From assembly GCA_934718275.1 (NCBI GenBank), contig CAKUZD010000002.1:248001-312000 (forward strand): a stretch of DNA of 64,000 nt, read 5' to 3'. The DNA comes from an uncultured Candidatus Melainabacteria bacterium (GTDB lineage: Bacteria; Cyanobacteriota; Vampirovibrionia; Gastranaerophilales; Gastranaerophilaceae). The position numbers and the translations under genes are program-made. Under the pieces are notes generated by a model. That model was not told the origin of the DNA. It did not search any database and saw only the letters and a list, made by a program, of their open reading frames with translations. Shown in pieces: positions 26,389 through 34,889 of this stretch; position 1 is the stretch's first letter; every line of letters begins with the position of its first letter.

Positions 26389-27261
26389 TTGGCAAGAGTT
26401 AGAACTAATACAAAATTAAAACCGTCAAAAAAAGCTGATTTGCAGGTGGTAAAACCTGTCAAAACTACTCGTTACAGTGATATTGACTTGAATAATTGGA
26501 AAGCTTACGACCACATAAAAACTGATACATTGTGGGAATTTCCGACAAGATTAAAAGAAGGCGGACATTCTAACGAATACCATGGTAATTATATCCCTCA
26601 AATTGCTCAGCAATTATATGAAAGATTTACAAAGAAAAATGATGTTGTACTAGATTTGTTCTTTGGCTCCGGTACATCAGGAATTGAAGCAATTAATATG
26701 GGTAGACGTTGCATAGGCGTTGAGTTGAAGGATGAGCTTGCAGAAAGTGTTTCTCAAAAATTTACTCCAAAACAACTTGTTACAGATGTTCGTATTATCT
26801 GTGCAGATTCAGCATCAGAAGAAATGAGAGAAAAAGTTCAAGCAAGTTTAGATATTATGAGAGAAGAAAAAGCTCAATTCTTAATTCTTCACCCTCCTTA
26901 TGATGATATAATCAAGTTTTCTGATAAAAAAGAAGATTTGTCTAATTGTGCAACAACAGAAGAATTCTATGACTTGTTTGCTAAAGTTGCAAAAAATGGC
27001 TATGATATGTTAGAAAAAGGGCGTTTTGCGGCTCTTATTATTGGTGATAGCTATAAAAATTCAGAAGTTCAACCGCTAGGTTTTGAATGTATGGCGCGTA
27101 TGATGTCATTAGGCTTTAAGCTAAAAGGTATAATTGTAAAAGATATTCAAGGCAACGAACGAGCTAAAGGTAAAACAGCAAACTTGTGGCGTTATAGAGC
27201 ATTAGCAGGCGGATTTTTTATCTTTAAACACGAATATGTTATGATTTTTGAAAAGAAATAA
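26389..27261 (+). CDS. Solitary N4/N6-type DNA methyltransferase
   Basis: A 290-residue amino-methyltransferase. The AdoMet-binding motif I is DLFFGSGTSGIEA and the catalytic motif IV is LHPPYDDIIKF, where the usual first Asp/Ser/Asn of the xPPY motif is His. IIGDSYKN and the C-terminal HEYVMIFEKK fit DNA modification methylases. No restriction gene lies nearby, so it may act in regulation or repair rather than in a restriction-modification pair. Its neighbour on the other side of a divergent gap is mutL. It starts at a TTG with GGGAG nine bases upstream. The target sequence cannot be predicted. Confidence 0.82.
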   Translation: MARVRTNTKLKPSKKADLQVVKPVKTTRYSDIDLNNWKAYDHIKTDTLWEFPTRLKEGGHSNEYHGNYIPQIAQQLYERFTKKNDVVLDLFFGSGTSGIEAINMGRRCIGVELKDELAESVSQKFTPKQLVTDVRIICADSASEEMREKVQASLDIMREEKAQFLILHPPYDDIIKFSDKKEDLSNCATTEEFYDLFAKVAKNGYDMLEKGRFAALIIGDSYKNSEVQPLGFECMARMMSLGFKLKGIIVKDIQGNERAKGKTANLWRYRALAGGFFIFKHEYVMIFEKK

Positions 27262-27298
27262 TGTTTTTATTACTCTTGTAACATATCGTAAATAATGA

Positions 27299-27339
27299 TT
27301 GTTTATTCATCGGTTTAATTTATAATTAAACCGATGAAT
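27299..27339 (+). promoter_or_regulatory. Promoter inside a perfect palindrome that contains the start codon
   Basis: The arms 27305-27320 and 27324-27339 are perfectly complementary over 16 bases with a 3-base loop (TAT). TATAAT (27321-27326) sits at the centre and TTGTTT (27299-27304) lies 16 bases before it. The ATG at 27334 lies in the second arm, 7 bases after the -10 box. Confidence 0.65.
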
Positions 27340-28005
27340 TCTTATTCTATAAATAGTGCATATTATTCACAATCATTCGGAACCGTACAAAACAAGTCGG
27401 TTTCAAAACATCGTGTTAGAACTTATAACAGAGATATTTCAAAAGCAGATAAAACGAAAGCTTTAATTGGTTCTACCATTGGTACTGTTTTACCAATTTT
27501 GTTTATGATGAAAAAGCAAGGAGTAAAAAATCCTTTAAAGTTAAAATATGGAATGTGGGATATGATAGGAGTTTCTGCAGGTTCTATTGTTGGTGGTGTT
27601 GGCGCAGGGTTAATAGCTGAGGATAAAAAAGTTCAGAAAAATAGATTGAAAGAGGGCTTATTTCAATTTATGAATGCATCTATTCCTACTTGGATTGTTG
27701 GAGGAGTGGTTAGTCTTTGTGAAAATAGCAAAAAATACAATAATAAAAGAAATAAAATTTTATCAGTAGTTGGTGGGCTTTTGGTCGGAATGTATGGAGC
27801 TGCAGCCTTATCAAATGTTATAGTTGACCCTAAAGACAAGCATCCGGATAGAAAACTTTCATTTAAAGATGCATTAGCCAATATTGATGATGGTATTGGC
27901 GCTTTAGCATTAGCTAAAATTCCAATAGTCGAAAAATTAAATATAGGTAGATTTTTGCCAATAATATATGCAGCTTGTGGCTATAGAGCAGGACAAAGTA
28001 ACTAA
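27334..28005 (+). CDS. Membrane protein of unknown function (SFG motif)
   Basis: A 223-residue protein. The polar N-terminus (YYSQSFGTVQNKSV) carries the F-G variant of a short motif seen in several unknown proteins here. Glycine-rich hydrophobic helices follow: ALIGSTIGTVLPILFMM, MIGVSAGSIVGGVGAGLIAE, WIVGGVVSLC and LSVVGGLLVGMYGAAAL. The C-terminal part repeats a similar pattern, so it may be a duplicated four-helix membrane unit. There is no Shine-Dalgarno; the message is predicted to be leaderless. It converges with the gene ending at 28002 (4-base overlap). Confidence 0.72.
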   Translation: MNSYSINSAYYSQSFGTVQNKSVSKHRVRTYNRDISKADKTKALIGSTIGTVLPILFMMKKQGVKNPLKLKYGMWDMIGVSAGSIVGGVGAGLIAEDKKVQKNRLKEGLFQFMNASIPTWIVGGVVSLCENSKKYNNKRNKILSVVGGLLVGMYGAAALSNVIVDPKDKHPDRKLSFKDALANIDDGIGALALAKIPIVEKLNIGRFLPIIYAACGYRAGQSN

Positions 28006-29447
28006 GAATTGATTGTTTTGACAATTCTTTTCATTAGCTCGCTCCAAGTTTCTCTTTCTCCCAGTCGGAAAAGTTTTACGCTATCGTACCAATCACAGTG
28101 CGTTAAGTCCATGTGCCAGCGCCAATTATAGTTGTATGGTAAAAGAATTATGCAAGGTTTTCCCATAGCTCCTGCTAAATGTGCTAAAGAAGAATCGCTT
28201 GAAATTACAAGATCAACATTTTCTAATGCTCCTGCAGTGTAAGAAAAATCTTTGAAATCTTTGCTCAAATCTGTAATATCATACTTGTTTGCAAGTTTAG
28301 TAAATTCTTCTGCTCCCTCAAAAGTTTGTGCAGAATAGATTTTAGTATCAGGTAATTCAAACAATGGCGCAAAAGCTTCTACATTAATAACTCTGTCTGT
28401 TTCATAATAAGTGTTTCCTTGCCATTTTATGGCGATTTTAAATTTGTTATTATTAAAGTGTTTTTCTTTGAAATACTGAATTTTATCTGCAGTTGCCTTT
28501 AGATATTTGTCATGATGCATAAAGATTTCATCATTTTTCAAGCCCAAAACGTATGGAATGCTTAAAAAAGGTAGGTGTACGTCAAAATCAGTTCTATTTT
28601 CTTCATAAAACAAGTCCATAACTTCGGTATTAGGAAAGTTATCTCTAAATAATTGTGACAACTCTTTTTGTGGCTTGATTAAAAGTTTTTTGCAGCGTTT
28701 TTGCAATTCGGGAATGTATCTTGCAAACATAATCATATCGCCAAAACCTGCTTCATAATAGGTATAAAGAGTTTTGTTAGAAATATCTTCGCCCTGCCAA
28801 AGCGGAGCTTTTTCTATTAAGTGCGGATAAGTAACTTTTTGTGACGTAATTGCAGTGCCTCGACAAAGACGGTTTTCAAAGTATTTTGTACCTGTTTCAT
28901 AATCTTTTGTCCTGAAATACCCGAGGGACAAAAAATATAAGACCTCTTGGTCATTAGGGTTGATTTCAAGACATTTTTTGAAATATTCAATTGCTTTTTG
29001 TGGGGCATTTAAAAATAAATAAAGGCTTGCTAAGTTAAAACAAGCTTTTTCTGACTTTGGATTAAGCTCTAGAGCTTTAAGGTAAGCTTTTTCAGATTTT
29101 TTGTATTCAATATTATTTTTATAAGCAAGTGCAAGTATAAAATATATTTCAAAGCCGCAATTAACTTCTTGGCAAGCTTTTTCTAATATTTTTATTTCTG
29201 TTTCGTAATCTTTTTGAAACTCATACACTCTAGCTAAATTTTCATAAAAATATGCATCTTTTTTTATTTCAAGAGCTTTTTTAATATATTTTTCTGCTTC
29301 ATTCAATTGCTTTTGCGAAATTTTAATAAGCCCTAAAAGGTTTAAAACTTGTGCATTTTGAGGTTCTGTTTCCAAAACTTGTTTATAAACTTTTTCAGCT
29401 TCATCAAGTTTGCCCTGAGAATGTAATTTGAACGCAGTATTTAGCAT
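28002..29447 (-). CDS. TPR protein with family 9-like glycosyltransferase domain
   Basis: A 481-residue protein. Residues 1-215 are at least five TPR units (LHSQGKLDEAEKVYKQVLET, EYKKSEKAYLKALELNPKSE). Residues about 235-480 resemble the ADP-heptose/GT9-like fold used behind TPRs in bacteria: LYTYYEAGFGDMIMFARYIP, KIAIKWQGNTYYETDR and LVISSDSSLAHLAGAMGKPC. It probably glycosylates protein or cell-surface substrates. ATG 29447 is the start: TATAAT ends 6 bases before it and TTGCAA is 17 bases further up. The longer frame to 29561 is made of intergenic repeat sequence and should not be annotated. Confidence 0.8.
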   Translation of the reverse strand: MLNTAFKLHSQGKLDEAEKVYKQVLETEPQNAQVLNLLGLIKISQKQLNEAEKYIKKALEIKKDAYFYENLARVYEFQKDYETEIKILEKACQEVNCGFEIYFILALAYKNNIEYKKSEKAYLKALELNPKSEKACFNLASLYLFLNAPQKAIEYFKKCLEINPNDQEVLYFLSLGYFRTKDYETGTKYFENRLCRGTAITSQKVTYPHLIEKAPLWQGEDISNKTLYTYYEAGFGDMIMFARYIPELQKRCKKLLIKPQKELSQLFRDNFPNTEVMDLFYEENRTDFDVHLPFLSIPYVLGLKNDEIFMHHDKYLKATADKIQYFKEKHFNNNKFKIAIKWQGNTYYETDRVINVEAFAPLFELPDTKIYSAQTFEGAEEFTKLANKYDITDLSKDFKDFSYTAGALENVDLVISSDSSLAHLAGAMGKPCIILLPYNYNWRWHMDLTHCDWYDSVKLFRLGERETWSELMKRIVKTINS

Positions 29448-29453
29448 AGTTGT

Positions 29454-29482
29454 ATTATATCGGGGAATGAGGAAGATTGCAA
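29454..29482 (-). promoter_or_regulatory. Promoter of TPR-glycosyltransferase, near-leaderless
   Basis: On the minus strand TTGCAA (29482-29477), a 17-base spacer and TATAAT (29459-29454), then 6 bases to ATG 29447 with no Shine-Dalgarno. Confidence 0.7.
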
Positions 29483-29484
29483 GG

Positions 29485-30165
29485 CTAAAAAGTGAGAAGT
29501 GAGAAGTGAGAAGTGAAAAGACCTTATCTATGGGCAATAAGGCTTTAAGGCGATAGGGCAATAAGATTTTACAGTCATTGTGAGCGAATGCGAAACAATA
29601 ATGTCGTCATTCTGAGGGCTTTGCCCGAAAGAATCCAGCTGATTAATTTCAATATTGGCGGGGTAGGTACCACCGCCCTACAAGACTAAAATGAAAAATT
29701 AGTTATCGTCATTCTGAGCGGAGCGAAGAATCTCCTAAACATCTTACCAACCATGCGATGTTTCGGCTTCGCCTCAACATGACAAAACTTTCAGGCAGAT
29801 GAGGGGCTAATGCCACGATAGCGGAATGAGCAATAACTTGTTAGTGAAATTAACAACAAAAACAGTCATTGTTTGAGCGAAGCGAGTTTGGCTGTTTTTA
29901 TATTGAACTTACTAGTTATTAGTGAATGAAGCGTGTGGATGGTTTTGTGGAACTTTTTTCACAAAAAGTTCCCGCTGTCCGCGAAGGACAACTATTTAAG
30001 GTGAGAGAATATAATTGATAGACTCTGAATCAAGTCAAGCCCCTCTCTCGTATGCGTAATTCGCGTTGCTCAAACGCCTACTCTCTCTCCCCTAAAGGGC
30101 GAGAGCACAATAATCATGGCCATTCTGAGCGGAGTGAAGAAATGGACTTCTTACTTTTCACCATT
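29485..30165. repeat. Intergenic mosaic repeat island 3
   Basis: Occupies most of a 1 kb gene-free gap. From left: a GAGAAGTG tandem repeat (about 29488-29518), the reverse of the island-1/5 block (29517-29700, including the reverse of GGATTCTTTCGGGCAAAGCC at 29616-29635 and of GGCGGTGGTACCTACCCCGC), CATTCTGAGCGGAGCGAAGA (about 29709), GATGTTTCGGCTTCGCCTCA (about 29757), then GTGGATGGTTTTGTGGAAC, the GTCCGCGAAGGAC hairpin and TATGCGTAATTCGCGTTGC. Segment 29750-29994 is an inverted copy of 32105-32351. From 30166 to 30468 I see AT-rich sequence with one hairpin (about 30327-30350) and no convincing gene. Confidence 0.88.
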
Positions 30166-30468
30166 CATTTTTTACTTTAAAAATCTCCTTCAAATAAAGG
30201 ATAACAATTTAAAAAAAATAGTTTATTTTAATAATGTACATCAAAGGCATGCTCAAATTGATAAAAAACATGCCAAAAAGAGACAATATTACAAAATATT
30301 AACCAAACTTGAAGAAATGTAAAACTACCTAAAACCATGTAATCATCATGGTTTTCAGGACAAAATATAGTAGGAGGAAGGTTTAAAAATAAAAAAGTTG
30401 TCCACTATTGATGTATAGGGTACAATTAATACTGTATTCAACTTCTTGTAAGGGTAGGATGATTATTT

Positions 30469-31131
30469 ATGCAACATACGGTTAGAGAGAATCTTTTACA
30501 AATACAGGAAGATATCGCACCTTATAAACCAAATATTATCGCAGTTACAAAATACTTTGATGATAAAGCTATTATTGAAGCTTACAATGCAGGGTTAAGG
30601 GATTTTGCCGAGTCGAGAGCGCTTGAAGCTGTTGAGAAAGTTGAAAGTTTACCGACAGATGTGAGAAATAATTCAAGATTTCATTTTATCGGACACCTTC
30701 AAACAAACAAAGTAAAGAAAGTTGTTCCGGTTTTTGACTTTATTCATTCGGTTGACTCTCTGAAGTTAGCAAAATCTATATCCGAAGAAGCAAGAGTGAT
30801 TGGTAAGGTTCAAAATATTTTTGTTCAGGTGAATAATGCAAATGAAGAACAAAAGTTTGGACTTTCTCAAGAAGAAGTATTTGAAGTTTTTCCTCTGATA
30901 AAAAAACTTCCTTCAATAAATATTGTTGGAATTATGAACATGGCGCCGTTAGGAGCTTCTGAGGAAGAATTGAATAAACTTTTTGCCGGTGTTTTTGAAA
31001 TAAAAACGAATTTGGAACGAAAGTTTGATTGTGAGTTGAGAGAATTGTCCATGGGGATGAGTCAGGACTATAAAATTGCGGTTAAGCACGGTGCAACTAT
31101 GTTGAGAATTGGTAGAAAACTATTTATATAA
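30469..31131 (+). CDS. yggS: YggS/PROSC-family pyridoxal-phosphate homeostasis protein
   Basis: A 220-residue PLP-binding alanine-racemase-like barrel without enzymatic partner domain. Typical stretches are IIAVTKYFDD (PLP lysine region), FHFIGHLQTNKVKKVVPVFD, HSVDSLKLA, NIVGIMNMAPLG and ELSMGMSQDYKIAVKHGATM ending in LRIGRKLF. These proteins buffer PLP and amino-acid pools. GGGTAGGATG lies before the ATG. It is followed after 23 bases by sepF, the order also found in cyanobacteria and Gram-positives, where these genes belong to division clusters. Confidence 0.94.
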   Translation: MQHTVRENLLQIQEDIAPYKPNIIAVTKYFDDKAIIEAYNAGLRDFAESRALEAVEKVESLPTDVRNNSRFHFIGHLQTNKVKKVVPVFDFIHSVDSLKLAKSISEEARVIGKVQNIFVQVNNANEEQKFGLSQEEVFEVFPLIKKLPSINIVGIMNMAPLGASEEELNKLFAGVFEIKTNLERKFDCELRELSMGMSQDYKIAVKHGATMLRIGRKLFI

Positions 31132-31154
31132 GTAAGATAAACGGAGGAAAAACG

Positions 31155-31658
31155 GTGGCAGTAGTTACAGACAAAATTAAATCAGTAGTAGATTTTTTAG
31201 TAAAAGGATTTGAACCAAGAGAAACTATTTTTGATGAAATGGCTCAAGAAGCAGAAGAAGATTATCCTGTACAAGATAATTTAGCAATTGATCCGGCATA
31301 TTCTTATCAACCGGTTGTAGAAAAACCAAGTGAATTAAAAGTAGTAAGCCATCCTAGTATTAATAAAGGTTATGAAGTTAAGGTTATGGAACCAAGGTCG
31401 TTTGAAGATGCTGCAACTATCGTTCAACATTTAAGAAATAGAAAAACTATCGTTTTAAACCTTCATTTGTTAGATAAAGAACAATCTCAAAGAACAATTG
31501 ACTTTGTTTGTGGGGCAGCTCATGCTTTGGATGGCAAACCTCAAAAAGTTGGTGATTTAGTATTTGTATTTACTCCAAGCAACGTTACTTTGTCTGTTGA
31601 CGTTACTGCGAACCAAAATAAATTTAATGACTCATTGTGGAGAGCTCCTTTACAGTAA
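31155..31658 (+). CDS. sepF: Cell division protein SepF
   Basis: SepF binds FtsZ filaments and anchors them to the membrane. The 167-residue protein has a variable acidic first half (VKGFEPRETIFDEMAQEAEE) and the conserved C-terminal domain: KVMEPRSFEDAATIVQHLRN, then RKTIVLNLHLLDKEQSQRTI, DFVCGAAHALDGKPQKVGDL and VFVFTPSNVTLS. The GTG start has GGAGG at ideal spacing. It shares the window with ftsZ (33605). SepF occurs in cyanobacteria, Firmicutes and Actinobacteria, so it supports the proposed lineage. Confidence 0.95.
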   Translation: MAVVTDKIKSVVDFLVKGFEPRETIFDEMAQEAEEDYPVQDNLAIDPAYSYQPVVEKPSELKVVSHPSINKGYEVKVMEPRSFEDAATIVQHLRNRKTIVLNLHLLDKEQSQRTIDFVCGAAHALDGKPQKVGDLVFVFTPSNVTLSVDVTANQNKFNDSLWRAPLQ

Positions 31659-31712
31659 TTATCAGAATTCACAATAGAGTTAATAAAAATGAGAAAGAGA
31701 GATAGTTGAATT

Positions 31713-31741
31713 GAGACACGCCCCCCGTGTCTCTTTTTTTT
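31713..31741 (+). terminator. Terminator of yggS-sepF
   Basis: Stem GAGACACG / CGTGTCTC with a CCCCC loop and a run of eight or more T. Confidence 0.93.
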
Positions 31742-31757
31742 TAGGCTTTTTATGTTT

Positions 31758-31767
31758 GGGGGGGGGG
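31758..31767 (+). repeat. Poly-G tract (10 G), intergenic
   Basis: A run of ten G between TATGTTT and AAGGAAGG, just after the sepF terminator. It is the same length as the three tracts at 35863, 46258 and 47185. Confidence 0.85.
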
Positions 31768-32515
31768 AAGGAAGGTTATGTCATGTTGAGGTGAAGTCGA
31801 AACATCGCATGGATGGAAAGATATTCAGTAGATTCTTCGCTCTGCTCAGAATGACGATAACTAATTTTTCATTTTAGTCTTGTAGGGCGGTGGCACTGCC
31901 CCGCCAATATTGAAATTAATCAGCTGGATTCTTTCGGGCAAAGCCCTCAGAATGACATCATTATTGTTTCGCATTCGCTCACAATGACTGTAACTATAAT
32001 GTTCTCGCCCCTTGAGGGAGAGAAGAAATTTCTTAGCGAATAATTTGAGCTTAGAAATTTCAGAGAGGGGGTTGTGGTAATAACCTTCTTATTTCCTTAT
32101 AATTGGTTGTCCTTCGCGGACAGCGGGAACTTTTTGTGAAAAAAGTTCCACAAAACCATCCACACGCTTCATTCACTAATAACTGGTAAGTTCAATAAGA
32201 AAACGGTCAAACTCGCTTCGCTCAAACAATGACTGTTTTTGTCGTTAATTTCACTAACAAGTTATTGCTCATTCCGCTATCGTGGCATTAGCCCCTCATC
32301 TGCCTGAAAGTTTTGTCATGTTGAAGCGAAGCAGAAACATCGCATGGTTGGAGAATTTAAGACCTCACCCTACCATGCTTGGTTGTTCGCGTTTAACGGG
32401 TCTATACAGTCTTGCACTTTTGCAAGCCTGTTCGCCCTCAGTTCACAATCCGCCTCAGAATGACTTTTCTGTAATCACTTATTGCCTGGTGTCTTAACGT
32501 CTTATTGCTTTAACA
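31768..32515. repeat. Intergenic mosaic repeat island 4
   Basis: A gene-free gap filled with the family modules: a reversed GATGTTTCGGCTTCGCCTCA variant (about 31786), reversed CATTCTGAGCGGAGCGAAGA (about 31833), a GGCGGTGGCACTGCCCCGCC hairpin, GGATTCTTTCGGGCAAAGCC at about 31926, a TCTCGCCCCTTGAGGGAGAG hairpin, the GTCCTTCGCGGAC hairpin at about 32109, and then CATCCACACGCTTCATTCAC through CATCGCATGGTTGG. The segment 32105-32351 is the inverted partner of 29750-29994. The remaining part (about 32352-32460, with AACGGGTCTATACAGTC) recurs at about 34950-35050 and, reversed, at 38000-38100. Frames that cross it are not genes. Confidence 0.88.
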
Positions 32516-32538
32516 GTTATTGAATTTATATGATTTTC

Positions 32539-32567
32539 TTGCTCCGAGTTGTGGATTATGCTATAAA
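32539..32567 (+). promoter_or_regulatory. Promoter of NAD kinase, near-leaderless
   Basis: TTGCTC (32539-32544), a 17-base spacer and TATAAA (32562-32567), then 6 bases to ATG 32574. No Shine-Dalgarno. Confidence 0.6.
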
Positions 32568-32573
32568 TAAGCT

Positions 32574-33368
32574 ATGGATAATTTTGCAATTTGTTATAAT
32601 CAAGAAATATTGCATTCTGTAGAAGTAAAGGATAAACTTGCTAAAATTCTTGCAGATAAAGGTATTGCGGCGAAGGTTTTGAATATTGATAACTTGAAAG
32701 ACGGATTTGATTTTGTTTTTGTGATTGGCGGTGATGGAACAATTTTAAAAATAGCTAGGTTTTATGCAAAGTATAAAACACCTGTTTTTGGGATAAATTT
32801 AGGGCGTCTGGGTTTTTTGTCGCAATCTTCAAAAGAAGAAATAGAAAACTCTGTAAAGAAAATTCTAAACGGAAATTTTGTTATAGAAGACAGAATTATG
32901 TTAGAAAGTGGTGAATATACTGCTTTAAATGATTTTGTGATAAAAGGTTGTGATTTGGGTAGAACTTCAAGGTTTTCACTTAAAATTAACGGAAAATTTG
33001 TTTGTGACTATTTAGCGGATGGGGTAATTATTTCAACTCCTACCGGTTCAACTGCTTATGGTTTGTCTGCTGGTGGCCCTGTTTTGGCACCGGCCTTAAA
33101 AGCTTTTGTTATAGTTCCAATTTGTCCACATACTTTGACCGCTCGGCCTATTGTGGTGCCGGATACCGAAGAAATTACTGTGTGCACGGATAAAAAAATG
33201 CAATATGTATTATCAACCGATGGGCAAGAACTTTATGAATTTGATAATGAAGTAAAAATAAAAAAGGCTTTATATCCTGCTAGATTAGCTCTTTTAAAAG
33301 GAACTGAATTCTATTCCGTATTGCAGAGTAAATTACATTGGGCTATGCCTCCTGCGTATGCTAAATAG
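32574..33368 (+). CDS. nadK: NAD kinase
   Basis: Phosphorylates NAD to NADP. The 264-residue protein carries FVFVIGGDGTILKIARFYAK (the GGDGT ATP/polyphosphate motif), PVFGINLGRLGFLSQ, the NDFVIKG segment, and the NAD-binding block LADGVIISTPTGSTAYGLSA followed by GGPVLAPALKAFVIVPICPH. The start ATG is fixed by the upstream TATAAA box and the absence of earlier in-frame starts after it. It appears to be a single-gene unit between a repeat island and ftsZ. Confidence 0.95.
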   Translation: MDNFAICYNQEILHSVEVKDKLAKILADKGIAAKVLNIDNLKDGFDFVFVIGGDGTILKIARFYAKYKTPVFGINLGRLGFLSQSSKEEIENSVKKILNGNFVIEDRIMLESGEYTALNDFVIKGCDLGRTSRFSLKINGKFVCDYLADGVIISTPTGSTAYGLSAGGPVLAPALKAFVIVPICPHTLTARPIVVPDTEEITVCTDKKMQYVLSTDGQELYEFDNEVKIKKALYPARLALLKGTEFYSVLQSKLHWAMPPAYAK

Positions 33369-33604
33369 TTAAGTGTAAATGATTTGCCGTTTTTGTAGGT
33401 AACTGTATAAAATATTTTTTGTGCTTGGTCAGTCCCAGTAATTTATCTTTTCTCTGAAGTTTATTCACTACTCATTACTTATCAAAAATTATTAACTTTT
33501 GTTCATATTATAAAATAATTTCTTGTACTTTTTCCCTATTTAAAATAGTATGTTAGTATATTATAAAGATAGATAATAATATTTATATAAAAGAGGTAAA
33601 AATA

Positions 33605-34807
33605 GTGGAAAATTTCGTATCAGATATCTTTGCGAAAAAAGATGAATCAACAGGTAATGAGCAAGTTCAAAGACCTCCTGTAAACCCAACAAAAATTAAA
33701 GTTATTGGTGTTGGTGGTGGTGGCGGAAACGCTGTTAACCGAATGATTAAAGCAGGTCTTTCAGGTGTAGAATTTTGGCTTATGAATACAGACTTGCAGG
33801 TTTTAGAATATGGTCAGACTAAAAATAGAATTCAATTGGGTTCAAAATCTACATCAGGTCTTGGTGCAGGTGGAGATCCTTCAGTAGGTGAAAAAGCTGC
33901 AGAAGAAGCTCAGCAAGAGATTACTGAAGCATTAGATGGCGCTGATATGGTATTTATTACTGCCGGAATGGGTGGTGGTACAGGTACTGGTGCAGCTCCT
34001 GTTGTTGCTAAAATTGCAAAAGAATTAGGAATTTTGACAATTGCGGTTGTTACTAAACCATTTAGTTGGGAAGGTAAGAAAAGACAAAATCAAGCAAATC
34101 AAGGTTTGGAAAAACTTAGAGAAGCTGTTGATGCAGTAATTGTAGTTCCTAACGATAAATTGTTACAAGTTGTTGATAGACAAGTTTCATTGACAGAAGC
34201 ATTTATTATTGTTGATGAAGTTCTATTAAGAGGTGTTCAAGGTATTTCTGATATCATTACTGTTCCGGGACTTATTAACGTTGACTTTGCGGATGTTAAA
34301 TGTGTTATGCAGGCTTCAGGTTCAGCTCTTATGGGTATTGGTCGTGGACAAGGTGAAGGTAGAGCTGTTAAGGCTGCTGAAATCGCTATTAACTCTCAAC
34401 TTCTTGAATCTTCAATTAATGGAGCTACAGGTGTAATTGTTAATATTACAGGTGGACCTGATATGACATTACATGAAATTTCAGATGCAGCAAACATTAT
34501 TCACGATGCAGTAAATGACGATGCTACAGTTATTATTGGTACTGCGGTAAATGAAAATATTCAAGGTGAAGTTCAAATTACTGTTATTGCGACAGGTTTT
34601 GAAATGAAATCTCAACAAAAACCGGAAGAAAAAACTGAGGTTAAACAGTTGAGTGCGTCAGATTTTTTCGCAAATACATTCAGTAATACAACTTCAACAA
34701 CAAGCAGTATTTCTTCACAACCTCAACCGGCTGTTAGAAGAAACTCAATGCCGGATGTTTCATCTAATTTTACAAATATTGAAATTCCGGATTTCTTGAA
34801 AAAATAG
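33605..34807 (+). CDS. ftsZ: Cell division protein FtsZ
   Basis: Tubulin-like GTPase that forms the division ring. The 400-residue protein has [24 protein letters not shown], the tubulin signature [15 protein letters not shown], and the synergy-loop region [11 protein letters not shown] disordered linker (about 340-385) leads to the C-terminal peptide [12 protein letters not shown] that binds partners such as SepF. The GTG start follows AGAGGTAAAAATA. It stands alone, outside any dcw cluster, and is followed by a strong terminator. The 236 bases before it are AT-rich and probably hold its promoter, but I do not see a clear one. Confidence 0.97.
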   Translation: MENFVSDIFAKKDESTGNEQVQRPPVNPTKIKVIGVGGGGGNAVNRMIKAGLSGVEFWLMNTDLQVLEYGQTKNRIQLGSKSTSGLGAGGDPSVGEKAAEEAQQEITEALDGADMVFITAGMGGGTGTGAAPVVAKIAKELGILTIAVVTKPFSWEGKKRQNQANQGLEKLREAVDAVIVVPNDKLLQVVDRQVSLTEAFIIVDEVLLRGVQGISDIITVPGLINVDFADVKCVMQASGSALMGIGRGQGEGRAVKAAEIAINSQLLESSINGATGVIVNITGGPDMTLHEISDAANIIHDAVNDDATVIIGTAVNENIQGEVQITVIATGFEMKSQQKPEEKTEVKQLSASDFFANTFSNTTSTTSSISSQPQPAVRRNSMPDVSSNFTNIEIPDFLKK

Positions 34808-34842
34808 TTTCACACTAATAAGAATGGAAGTATGAAGAATAT

Positions 34843-34878
34843 AAGAGAACGACAGTTATGCCGTTCTCTTTTTTTTGA
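34843..34878 (+). terminator. Terminator of ftsZ
   Basis: Stem AAGAGAACG / CGTTCTCTT (34843-34851 and 34862-34870) followed by eight T. Confidence 0.93.
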
Positions 34879-34889
34879 ATAAATTTCAC

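Noticed and set aside
29488..29518. GAGAAGTG tandem repeats considered as a CRISPR or iteron array
   Set aside because: Units are 8 bases with no spacers, and the same text appears singly in other islands; it is a short microsatellite in a repeat island.
29448..29561. N-terminal extension of the TPR-glycosyltransferase frame
   Set aside because: The extra 38 codons read repeat-island sequence, and a promoter with TTGCAA-17-TATAAT lies inside them just before ATG 29447.
30116..30322. 68-codon frame after repeat island 3
   Set aside because: It starts inside a repeat module (CATTCTGAGCGGAGTGAAG) without ribosome site; the Lys-rich second half has no usable start of its own.
31752..31877. Short frame opening ATG TTT then the ten-G run
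   Set aside because: It follows a terminator directly, has no ribosome site, and the rest is repeat module sequence.
32282..32497. 71-codon frame in repeat island 4
   Set aside because: Made entirely of repeat modules found in both orientations elsewhere; no ribosome site.
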